A DNA stretch of 64,000 nucleotides from an uncultured Bacteroidia bacterium (lineage in GTDB: Bacteria > Bacteroidota > Bacteroidia > NS11-12g > UBA9320). The notes beneath the pieces are model-generated. The model did not search any database, was not told the origin of the DNA, and was given only the letters and a program-made list of their open reading frames with translations. The translations under genes and the position numbers were made by a program. The stretch is from contig CALSTB010000001.1 of NCBI GenBank assembly GCA_943789165.1, positions 145,113-209,112 of the forward strand, given 5' to 3'. This document shows, in pieces, positions 56,998 to 64,000 of this stretch (the first letter of the stretch is position 1; each line of letters begins with the position of its first letter).

Positions 56998-58893
56998 TTA
57001 CAGAGACCACTGTTTAAACCTTGATTGCTCCTTCAATGAATCGGCGTGGTGGATTGCTTGTTGGACGAGTTGATTGATATTAATAGAAGCTCCTCCTTCC
57101 ACAATAATTTCGGACACCTTTCTGAATTCTGTTTTTGGCGGCACATCGGTAAAATGCACACCTCGCGAAACCAAATACGGTTTACATCGAAATGACCAGT
57201 CGTTTTCTGAGAGGTTTGTGTTAGATACGTTCTTTATGCTGGTTCCATTCCGTAGAATCAAACACGTTTTTTTTCCTAGATCAAATTGAATCAATTCCAT
57301 CGTATTGTGGTTTTGGAATCGTCGGATGGAGGCGTTTGTCACTAAACTAATTCCCATCAACAAGACGACATGTTTGGACCACTTTGTGCCTGAGCCTAAT
57401 AACATAGTACCTAACGCCAAGATCAACAACGCCAGAAATACTACATCTAATTTAGTCATGAAAATATTGTCGATAAAACTGTAAGCAATGCTTTGAAAGA
57501 CCTGAACTGTTTGAAGAACAAACCACAAGTACACTTTTAATAACCACGCAAACACCCCTGCCACTACTGTGATCTTTGTAAAAAGGATAAAACATAAACC
57601 CGCGTATAAAATCACTGTAATAGCTGGAATTACGAGCAAGTTCGACAAGAAAAACAGGACGGGGAATTGTCCGAAATAATACAACGCAAGTGGCAAGGTA
57701 GCAAGTTGTGCCGCAACAGAAACGGCGGTCAAATCGAGTAGTTTACTGATAAACCAACTATTGGTTTTGACCAAACTACGTATAGGTTTCTGCAGGCTAA
57801 CGATGCCAAGAACGGCCAAAAATGAGAATTGAAAACCAACATTAAACAAACTACTTGGATCTATTACCAGAAGCGTAAAGGCCGCACAGGCAATTGAATT
57901 GTATGTGCTGGAGTTTCTGTTGAGTTGTGTTCCAATAGCCAGAATGCTGAACATAAAACAAGCCCGACTCACGGAGGGTGAAAAACCAGTAATCAAAGCA
58001 AAAAACCACAAAGCCAATAAGGATATAAGAGTACCAACGAGTTTCCATCTTTTCCGAAAAAAGACGTGCAAAAGTCCATTCATAAAAGCAAATACAATGC
58101 CTACATGGAGTCCGCTGACAGCCATCACATGCATGGTTCCCGTTTGTGCAAATCCAATCTTCAAATCTCCGTCTAACCCAGATTTATCTCCCAACAACAA
58201 CGCTTTCAACATAGCAATGTGGGTTTCCGATTCAAAGTGTTTATTGAATTCCCTTTCTAGCAGTCGTTTTATGGCATATGACCAAGTAAACAGCAGGTTG
58301 CCAGTGTTTGATTCTTCTAACCGCCAGTTCTGATATCGAACAAAACATTGAAAGTCGATACCTTGATGAAATAAGTACCGCTGGTAATCGAATTCATAGG
58401 GATTTTTGACACCAGCAATCTTCTGTAAGTTGGTTTGGACAACAACTTCATCCCCATAGCTTGGCAACCATTGTGATACTTCAAGGTATACCATGATTTC
58501 TCCTTGAGCATGATGGTTGTTTTGGCCTAACACCTTTGCCCTTGCCTTGTAATACTCACCTTTTAAGATTGGGTCTTCGACCAGTCGCAAATGCAACTGC
58601 TGGTTCCCGGATTGCACATAGTTTGGGTGGTTGCGTTGTTGGTGAAAATGACTCAAAGCAAAACTGAAACAAACCAAAAGAAGAAAAATGACCAGACCGG
58701 TGATGGATTGTAGTTGTGCTTTTCTAAAGGTTGGAATGCGATAAATCAGCACGTACCCTATAAGGCTCAATATTACTAATGATATGGAGCACGTTAGGTT
58801 CCAAAATGGATAATAATTATGGACTAAAATCCCAATAATTACAGGAATCAAAAGGCGCACGAAAGGTGCTTCCCTCAGGAAAACAGAAAACAT
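56998..58893 (-). CDS. comEC: ComEC/Rec2 DNA-uptake channel protein
   Basis: 631 residues with many TM helices (N-terminal LIPVIIGILVHNYYPFW; later LLALWFFALITGFSPSVSRACFMFS) and a Competence-domain core (MHVMAVSGLHVGIVFAFMNGLLHVFF, the HVMAVSGLH motif). A shortened C-terminus replaces the metallo-beta-lactamase-like domain found in larger ComEC proteins. ComEC forms the inner-membrane channel for transforming DNA; competence in this organism would also need ComEA and Type IV pili, which are not in the window. Confidence 0.88.
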   Translation of the reverse strand: MFSVFLREAPFVRLLIPVIIGILVHNYYPFWNLTCSISLVILSLIGYVLIYRIPTFRKAQLQSITGLVIFLLLVCFSFALSHFHQQRNHPNYVQSGNQQLHLRLVEDPILKGEYYKARAKVLGQNNHHAQGEIMVYLEVSQWLPSYGDEVVVQTNLQKIAGVKNPYEFDYQRYLFHQGIDFQCFVRYQNWRLEESNTGNLLFTWSYAIKRLLEREFNKHFESETHIAMLKALLLGDKSGLDGDLKIGFAQTGTMHVMAVSGLHVGIVFAFMNGLLHVFFRKRWKLVGTLISLLALWFFALITGFSPSVSRACFMFSILAIGTQLNRNSSTYNSIACAAFTLLVIDPSSLFNVGFQFSFLAVLGIVSLQKPIRSLVKTNSWFISKLLDLTAVSVAAQLATLPLALYYFGQFPVLFFLSNLLVIPAITVILYAGLCFILFTKITVVAGVFAWLLKVYLWFVLQTVQVFQSIAYSFIDNIFMTKLDVVFLALLILALGTMLLGSGTKWSKHVVLLMGISLVTNASIRRFQNHNTMELIQFDLGKKTCLILRNGTSIKNVSNTNLSENDWSFRCKPYLVSRGVHFTDVPPKTEFRKVSEIIVEGGASININQLVQQAIHHADSLKEQSRFKQWSL

Positions 58894-58918
58894 GTATGCG
58901 TTTGGTTAAAAGTGTACG

Positions 58919-59668
58919 TTATGAATAACGTCGGTAAAGTAAGATTCTTAGTTCATCAACCAATACATCATCCTCCGCCCATTGGTGATTAACCATTAAA
59001 GTACCTTCTAGGTACGCCATGGCTTCATCAAAACTCGCTTGATTGTCAAGTTTCTTAATCGCGTCGTTGTAGGCTTCGGGATTGTTGCCAAATAATTCAT
59101 TCTGGACTTCGTATCGTTTGCTGATGCTGATTCCTTTTTTGATGCTGTCAATTTTGGTATTCTTTAATCGAGCGTATACATCATTGGCATCCGTATTCGG
59201 TACAGGATTTTTGATTTTGTGGGAGGCTTTTGGTTTTTCTACCACGGGTGGAGGTGGCGTTTCCTTTACCTCTTCTTTCACAGGCACTTCCTCAATTACA
59301 GGTTCTGGAGCAACTTCTTCCACCACTGTTTCAACCTGCGCTTCGACTACCGGTTCAGGCGCTGCTTCGACTTCAGGTTCAACTTCCTCTTCAACTTCAA
59401 CTTTTTTTGGTCTTGGCTTTGGTTTCGCTTGAATCACTACCGGCTCAGGTTTCTTCACCACTTTTGGCGGCTCTGACGCAACGGTTTCAGTTGAATCTGG
59501 TTGACTGATACTCAATTGATCGTATAAGCCATATAATTTTACGATATGACTTCGCAACAAGTCCAAATCGAGTTGAAAATCTGCGTCATTCAAAAACATC
59601 CTGTTGTTATTGATTTCAATGAGCTTAACCAAATTCCCGATTTCGTTATGAATTTCCTCTCTTGTCAT
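58919..59668 (-). CDS. Hypothetical protein with Pro/Glu/Val-rich linker
   Basis: 249 residues: an N-terminal helical part (EIHNEIGNLVKLIEINNNR, LRSHIVKLYGLYDQL), a long low-complexity linker rich in Pro, Glu and Val (~75-150; VEVEEEVEPEVEAAPEPV), and a C-terminal helical domain (SISKRYEVQNELFGNNPEAY, YLEGTLMVNHQWAEDDVLVD, LRILLYRRYS). I recall this conserved end from small Bacteroidota proteins but cannot name a family. The open antisense frames here arise from the repetitive linker and are not genes. Confidence 0.6.
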   Translation of the reverse strand: MTREEIHNEIGNLVKLIEINNNRMFLNDADFQLDLDLLRSHIVKLYGLYDQLSISQPDSTETVASEPPKVVKKPEPVVIQAKPKPRPKKVEVEEEVEPEVEAAPEPVVEAQVETVVEEVAPEPVIEEVPVKEEVKETPPPPVVEKPKASHKIKNPVPNTDANDVYARLKNTKIDSIKKGISISKRYEVQNELFGNNPEAYNDAIKKLDNQASFDEAMAYLEGTLMVNHQWAEDDVLVDELRILLYRRYS

Positions 59669-59784
59669 GTTGCACCGTATTGTTGAACAAAAATAGACTT
59701 ATTTGTCCGTCGTCATTAATAACGTTATTCACGCACTTAAAATTTTAGAATAGTGAAATTGACACAAAACTATTGACAAGACCT

Positions 59785-59792
59785 TACATTTG
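59785..59792 (+). promoter_or_regulatory. Candidate -7 promoter element for tdk
   Basis: TACATTTG matches TAnnTTTG exactly, 22 bp before the tdk ATG. A TTG at 59759-59761, 23 bp upstream, fits the -33 element, giving a plausible full promoter. Confidence 0.5.
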
Positions 59793-59814
59793 TCAGCTCA
59801 CAAAAGTCGCCTAG

Positions 59815-60411
59815 ATGTTTATTGAACCGCGTGTTGAAAAAGGATGGATTGAAGTCATTTGTGGCTCCATGTTTTCGGGTAAAACTGAAGAACTTATCCG
59901 TCGCATCAACCGCGCTAAAATTGCCAATCAAAAGGTTCTCATCTTTAAACCACAAATCGATGTGCGATATGACGAGCAAAAAGTGGTTTCTCATAATGCC
60001 AACAGCATTGATTCCATTCCAATACCCCATTCAAGTAAAATTTTGGAATTGGCCGGAAACGCAGAAGTCATTGGCATCGATGAAGCACAATTCTTTGATT
60101 TAGATCTTCCTAAAGTTTGCAACAAACTCGCCGAAAAGAAAGTGCGTGTGATATTGGCTGGCTTAGACATGGATTTTCAAGGCAAACCTTTCGGACCCAT
60201 GCCAACACTACTCGCCATGGCAGAGTATGTTACTAAAGTCCATGCGATTTGCATGCAATGCGGAGGCGTAGCCGGATATACCTTTAAAAAAGTGCATAAC
60301 GAGCAAACCGTCGAACTGGGTGAAAAAGACTTATACGAAGCGCGATGCCGAACCTGTTTTAATGAAGGTATGGCGATTATTCGGGAGCAGATTAAGATGG
60401 ATTTGAGGTGA
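59815..60411 (+). CDS. tdk: Thymidine kinase
   Basis: 198 residues. P-loop GSMFSGKT at residues 17-24, KVLIFKPQID, DEAQFF (catalytic Glu in IDEAQFF), ILAGLDMDFQG, and the zinc-binding lasso with ICMQCGG and CRTCFNE. Type II thymidine kinase salvaging thymidine to dTMP. It is single and intact with its own promoter; downstream lies a 243-bp non-coding stretch before the convergent broken OMP. Confidence 0.92.
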   Translation: MFIEPRVEKGWIEVICGSMFSGKTEELIRRINRAKIANQKVLIFKPQIDVRYDEQKVVSHNANSIDSIPIPHSSKILELAGNAEVIGIDEAQFFDLDLPKVCNKLAEKKVRVILAGLDMDFQGKPFGPMPTLLAMAEYVTKVHAICMQCGGVAGYTFKKVHNEQTVELGEKDLYEARCRTCFNEGMAIIREQIKMDLR

Positions 60412-60654
60412 TAAGTTTAAGTTGATGTTTAAGTGGTCGGCCTGCGGCCGAAATGTAAAATGATCAATGTAAAAGTAGATTTTACATGAATGAACCAAAT
60501 GCTAATAGCTATAGGCCGTTAGCTATAAGCCATTTGCTGTTGGCTTTGGATGCAGAATATAGATTCTTCGCTGCGCTCTGACTATCGAGCTGTGAAATCA
60601 TTCAGGCATTCAATCTAAACCATCAAAACCTATAAACCTAGACGAAGAGCTGTT
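60412..60654. repeat. Intergenic region with inverted and direct repeats
   Basis: 243 bp without a gene. It holds TCGGCC-TGC-GGCCGA, a perfect hairpin ATGTAAAA (60467-60474) / TTTTACAT (60480-60487) with a 5-nt loop, and short direct repeats of a TAGCTATARGCC type around 60505-60530. The block beginning TTCTTCGCTGCGCTC nearby has the look of a dispersed intergenic repeat. Copies elsewhere in the genome would confirm this. Confidence 0.4.
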
Positions 60655-61379
60655 CTACTCATCGTTGGCAATGAACTTTCCATACAGAGGCTTTCGTAGG
60701 TCATATCCAAGGTAAAATCCAGTGCTACTTAATATTTCGGGCGTTATTGCTAGTATTAGAGGTTTTACCCTCTTTTCAACTCTATCATCCGCATACTTAG
60801 AATCCCGAAGTACTATTTGGGATCCATAAGCCATTAATCTAAATGCTAACTTGTCGTTCAAAGCATAGTCCACTTGAAATGCCGGTCCAACCGACAGTCC
60901 AAAACCGTAAAGACCTTGCCATGATGTATCACGCTCCCCAACATAAAAAAAACGGTCAGCAAGATTAAAACCTGCAGAAATACACAATTGGTCGTCATCA
61001 TTAATATTCCATGTTTTTGTGTAATCCCCTAAAAGAAAATTGGTGACCGGACCACCGTCAGATGTAAAACTATTATTGCCTAAAGCCCCACCTAACAAAA
61101 CGGCAATTCCATCCTCAAAAAGATCGTTTTGGTAAACAACATGTTTCTCCCCCTTTCCCTGTATTGTCTAGTCTTATACGAAGAAAAATACTTTGTGTTG
61201 AGCCATTAAAACCAGATTGCCCATTGTCATTTACCTTGTAAGTAAGGTGGTGAACATTTATATCCCAGATTCTTGTCGTTATTACCTCGTTCATAGAAGT
61301 TGTCGAGTTGAGCAGAGCAGTATGACGCCTGTAAAGACCCTAGTATTACGGCCCCAATTTTTATCCAGTTATTATTCAT
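60655..61379 (-). pseudogene. Outer-membrane beta-barrel-like protein, frameshifted
   Basis: Three frames join into one protein of about 240 residues. Part 1 from the ATG at 61379: signal peptide (VILGSLQASYCSAQ) to RGNNDK. Part 2: WDINVHHLTYKVNDNGQ to RIRLDNTGKG. Part 3: EKHVVYQNDLFEDGIAVLLGG to the end (GFYLGYDLRKPLYGKF), with amphipathic strands such as FGLSVGPAFQVDYALND. Extra bases at about 61265-61277 (A) and 61147-61159 (one G in a run of five) cause the shifts. No family named. Confidence 0.6.
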
Positions 61380-61508
61380 ATATAGATTTTGGTGCCGTTA
61401 AATAACACAAAAATCAAATCATCTCAAAAAAACGAAATAAAAATTTCTTAAAATTACGTAGCATTAGGTAGGGTTTTCCCAGCCAAGGGGCAGGAAATTT
61501 GAAAAAGT

Positions 61509-63092
61509 TTAGGCGTGAATGTGCCTCCTGCCATGCCCAAATTCAATAATTTTATTATTTGAGAAATTAGATGCATCTACTTCAAAATTCCCAAACAACC
61601 CACGTGTAAACTCACGCATGATGGTTTTGGTAAGAGAATGATTGGCAATTTTTTCGAAAGTTGACTTCTCTGGACGACGACGCGACTTCGAAGATGATTT
61701 TCCCGCTTCTTGCTGTTCTTTTTCCTCTCGTTCTTCCATGCGCTCGAGTTTTTTAGTCAGCATTTCATAGGCAGATTCTCGGTCGATTTCCTCACTGTAT
61801 TTCCGCATCAACTTAGATTTTCCCAACACGTCTTCTTTCTCATCTTCTGTGATGACGTCCATTCTTGAAGAAGGCGCAGTCAACAACGTATGTACCAATG
61901 GGGTTGGAATCCCTTTTTCGTTTAAGACGGTGATAATGGCTTCCCCGATACCCAATTTGGTCAGTAGTTCATCAGTCTCATAAAACTCCGTCATTGGATA
62001 GTTTTCCGCAGTTAGCTTAATGGCTTTTCTATCTTTGGCAGTAAATGCACGCAGCGCATGTTGGATTTTCATTCCCAGCTGACTTAACACCGCATCAGGT
62101 ATATCGGTTGGATTTTGTGTAACGAAAAACAACCCAACACCTTTTGAGCGAATCAACTTGACGATGGTTTCAATTTGATCCATTAAGGCTTTACTAGCCT
62201 CGTCAAAAATGAGGTGGGCCTCGTCAATAAACATCACCAATTCTGGGGTGTCTTTGTCTCCTTGCTCAGGCAAACGCTCGTAAATCTCTGCCAACAAACA
62301 CAACATAAACGTTGAAAATAATTTGGGTTTGGATTGGATGTCATCCAGCCGCATGATGTTGATATAGCCCATGCCGTTTTCATCCACCCGCATCAAGTCA
62401 TCCACATCAAAGCTTTTCTCTCCAAAGAACACATCCGCACCTTGCTCTTCAATTTCTAAGAGTTTTCGCATGATGGCACCTATAGAGCTCGAGCTCACAT
62501 AACCGTAATTCTTTTCTATTTCTTCTTTGCCTTCGTCGCCAATGTATTGTAAGACTTTTCTAAAATCCTTGATGTCTAGTAAAGGCAAAGCGTGATCATC
62601 ACAATACTTGAAGCAAATGCTAACGATGCCTCCTTGGGTGTCGTTTAGTTCTAATATTTTTGAGAGTAAAACGGGTCCAAATTCGCTGATGGTAGCACGC
62701 ATGCGCACACCTTCTTGTTCGCTAATGGTCAACAATTCTGTTGGGTATGCACGCGCAACCCAATCCTGACCTATAAGCTCGTGACGCTCATCAATTTTAG
62801 GATGTCCATTGCCTTTCTGAGTCAATCCACTTAAATCTCCTTTGATATCCATGAGCAATACAGGCACACCTTTTTCCGACAGTCTTTCTGCAATGTTTTG
62901 AAGGGTTTTGGTTTTCCCGGTACCCGTGGCGCCCGCGATTAATCCATGGCGGTTGAAGGTTTTGAGAGGTGCTTTGACTGGTTTGTTCTGAATGGCGCCA
63001 CCATCTAACATACTGGTGCCTAGTAAAACACTGTCACCTTTAAAAGTGTACCCCTTTTCAACTTCCTCCAGAAATGCTTCGTATTTGCTCAT
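61509..63092 (-). CDS. HerA-like DUF853 ATPase
   Basis: 527 residues: Walker A GATGTGKTKTLQNIA (~54-68), Walker B LVMFIDEAHLIFD, arginine-finger region GLFFVTQNPTDIPDAVLSQLG, and a C-terminal Glu/Lys-rich tail. DUF853 (YjgR-type) proteins share the HerA/FtsK fold and are common in bacteria; their role is unclear, though HerA-type ATPases also occur in defence systems. No NurA or nuclease partner is adjacent, so a defence role is not supported here. Confidence 0.88.
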   Translation of the reverse strand: MSKYEAFLEEVEKGYTFKGDSVLLGTSMLDGGAIQNKPVKAPLKTFNRHGLIAGATGTGKTKTLQNIAERLSEKGVPVLLMDIKGDLSGLTQKGNGHPKIDERHELIGQDWVARAYPTELLTISEQEGVRMRATISEFGPVLLSKILELNDTQGGIVSICFKYCDDHALPLLDIKDFRKVLQYIGDEGKEEIEKNYGYVSSSSIGAIMRKLLEIEEQGADVFFGEKSFDVDDLMRVDENGMGYINIMRLDDIQSKPKLFSTFMLCLLAEIYERLPEQGDKDTPELVMFIDEAHLIFDEASKALMDQIETIVKLIRSKGVGLFFVTQNPTDIPDAVLSQLGMKIQHALRAFTAKDRKAIKLTAENYPMTEFYETDELLTKLGIGEAIITVLNEKGIPTPLVHTLLTAPSSRMDVITEDEKEDVLGKSKLMRKYSEEIDRESAYEMLTKKLERMEEREEKEQQEAGKSSSKSRRRPEKSTFEKIANHSLTKTIMREFTRGLFGNFEVDASNFSNNKIIEFGHGRRHIHA

Positions 63093-63159
63093 AACCCTAT
63101 GCTATTATGTGCAAAAATAGGTGTTCAACAATAGAATTGTCGGTATCGATTAATACTTC

Positions 63160-64000
63160 TTATTTCCGATTCTTAAATAGGAACAGCTTCTTTTTGTACA
63201 GCACTATCGTAATCACCAACATCAAAACTATTGGCCAGATATATACCAAAAACAATAAGAAATTTAAAATCAAATTCCATCCGGTGTTGGCGGCATTAGC
63301 CATTTTACCCCAAAACGTTGGCTTGTCGACCAATGGTGCATCGTACTCTAGGTTTTCGTAAATGTATAAACTAACCGTGCTGTAGGAAATTCTGTCTTGT
63401 AAAAATCTCAATCGACCTTCTTTCGACTCAATTTCTTCTCGGATTACGCGTATCTGGTCTTCAACGGCTAAAATGTCTGTGATTTTATTTGCCTTCCGTA
63501 AAATTTCTATATACCGTTTCTCAACTTCTTTCTTTGTTCTAATTCGGGTCATTAAGTCCATATACTCTTCCCCAACATCTGTGGCACTGGTGCGTTTGTA
63601 ATCGACATTCTTAATGCCCTTACCTGTGGTTATTTCATTGATGAATTGATCGAAGTTCTGGTTGGGAAGTCGCATTTCAATGGTATTAGAAATTCTAGAT
63701 AACTCAGTTTTTTCGTTTTCATTGGATTTGTATCCGTCATACTTTCTAATGGCATCTTCGAAATGATGTTTGTCCTTATTGTAATCCTTTACCTGGATAC
63801 CGACACTCCCTTTTTTAATGATTTTATCGTTGGTACGCATTACAGGTTTTTGGTTTGCGTCAGTTGAAGTAGTGACGTCGTTGTCGCTTACATCCGCGAC
63901 AGCATAAGCAGCCGTCCCTTGAGTAGTGTTGAGTAAATAGCCATTATTATTTGACTCGTTTTTTCTTGTTTCTTGATAGGTAGATTGTGCTTCTTCCGCC
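63160..64000 (-). CDS. DUF4349 protein, N-terminus beyond window
   Basis: The 3' ~280 codons of a DUF4349 protein; the frame stays open to the window edge (reading AEEAQSTYQETRKNE there). Features: conserved VDYKRTSATDVGEEYMDLMTRIRTK, coiled-coil EVEKRYIEILRKANKITDILAVEDQI, SYSTVSLYIYE, and a C-terminal TM hairpin (NLILNFLLFLVYIWPIVLML, VITIVLYKKK). DUF4349 members are envelope proteins often with an N-terminal lipoprotein signal, which here would lie outside the window. It is 67 bp upstream of the DUF853 gene on the same strand. Confidence 0.82.
   Translation of the reverse strand, partial: AEEAQSTYQETRKNESNNNGYLLNTTQGTAAYAVADVSDNDVTTSTDANQKPVMRTNDKIIKKGSVGIQVKDYNKDKHHFEDAIRKYDGYKSNENEKTELSRISNTIEMRLPNQNFDQFINEITTGKGIKNVDYKRTSATDVGEEYMDLMTRIRTKKEVEKRYIEILRKANKITDILAVEDQIRVIREEIESKEGRLRFLQDRISYSTVSLYIYENLEYDAPLVDKPTFWGKMANAANTGWNLILNFLLFLVYIWPIVLMLVITIVLYKKKLFLFKNRK

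Noticed and set aside
59082..59508. Three overlapping plus-strand frames, the longest 116 codons
   Set aside because: Antisense to the Pro/Glu/Val-rich linker gene; low-complexity DNA leaves all frames open. No start context or motif.
61509..63092. HerA-type ATPase as part of a HerA-NurA or similar defence system
   Set aside because: No nuclease, NurA or other defence partner is adjacent; DUF853 proteins are common housekeeping-type genes.
1..64000. tRNA, rRNA, CRISPR, insertion sequence or prophage features
   Set aside because: No cloverleaf-like sequence, array of regularly spaced repeats, transposase or phage structural gene was seen on either strand while reading.

Overview
The window looks like a chromosomal segment of a Bacteroidota bacterium, most likely Flavobacteriales-like. 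The DNA is AT-rich. Shine-Dalgarno sites are rare, and several upstream regions carry the phylum's TAnnTTTG-type -7 element. Phylum-typical proteins include a type IX secretion (T9SS) sorting domain, an OstA-like protein, a GlsB/GlsA aminolipid pair, a DUF5723 outer-membrane protein, LytTR and propeller-kinase regulators, and DUF1684, DUF4846 and DUF4197 proteins. I saw no rRNA, tRNA, CRISPR array, insertion sequence or phage genes.

Layout. 0-4 kb: a minus-strand envelope/cofactor operon (OstA-like, DUF1684, panD, flippase-like membrane protein, rfaE2 running off the edge), divergent from tilS. 5.3-7 kb: msrB-msrA lipoproteins. 7.1-9.8 kb: a PAS histidine kinase that keeps the haem-ligand signature of rhizobial FixL, followed by a receiver-CRP/FNR fusion; together they look like a condensed FixL/FixJ/FixK oxygen-sensing circuit. 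9.8-11.5 kb: glsB-glsA. 11.7-13.3 kb: sugar N-acetyltransferase and galE. 13.3-15.9 kb: UbiA-like protein, NfuA-like scaffold and Mrp ATPase. 16-25 kb: lipoproteins, a GH3/serine-hydrolase fusion and an ArsC-like protein. 25-29 kb: small stress-type proteins, several broken, then lpxH. 29.5-33 kb: a broken PNGase F-like secreted protein. 33-36.8 kb: OmpA protein, HhH coiled-coil protein, and a WYL regulator divergent from a HIRAN gene across a perfect inverted repeat. 36.8-40.5 kb: LytTR regulator and broken propeller kinase. 41-42.4 kb: GNAT and a broken alkane monooxygenase. 42.5-50.5 kb: a probable six-gene operon joining lower meta-cleavage enzymes (DmpG and DmpH types), a tripartite RND efflux system and an FAH-family hydrolase. 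50.6-64 kb: DUF456, two SRPBCC proteins, a DUF5723-TSP3-SPOR outer-membrane protein, two broken lipoprotein-like genes, comEC, tdk, a broken OMP, a HerA-like ATPase and a partial DUF4349 protein.

Two window-wide patterns stand out. First, at least ten genes carry single-base frameshifts or in-frame stops, while most housekeeping genes are intact; either real gene decay or uncorrected assembly errors could explain this. Second, nine of eleven convergent gene pairs end within about 10 bp of each other or overlap. Four of them share one TTAA that supplies the stop codon on both strands, and only one convergent pair has a clear hairpin terminator.

All family calls are from reading the sequences; no database search was run.
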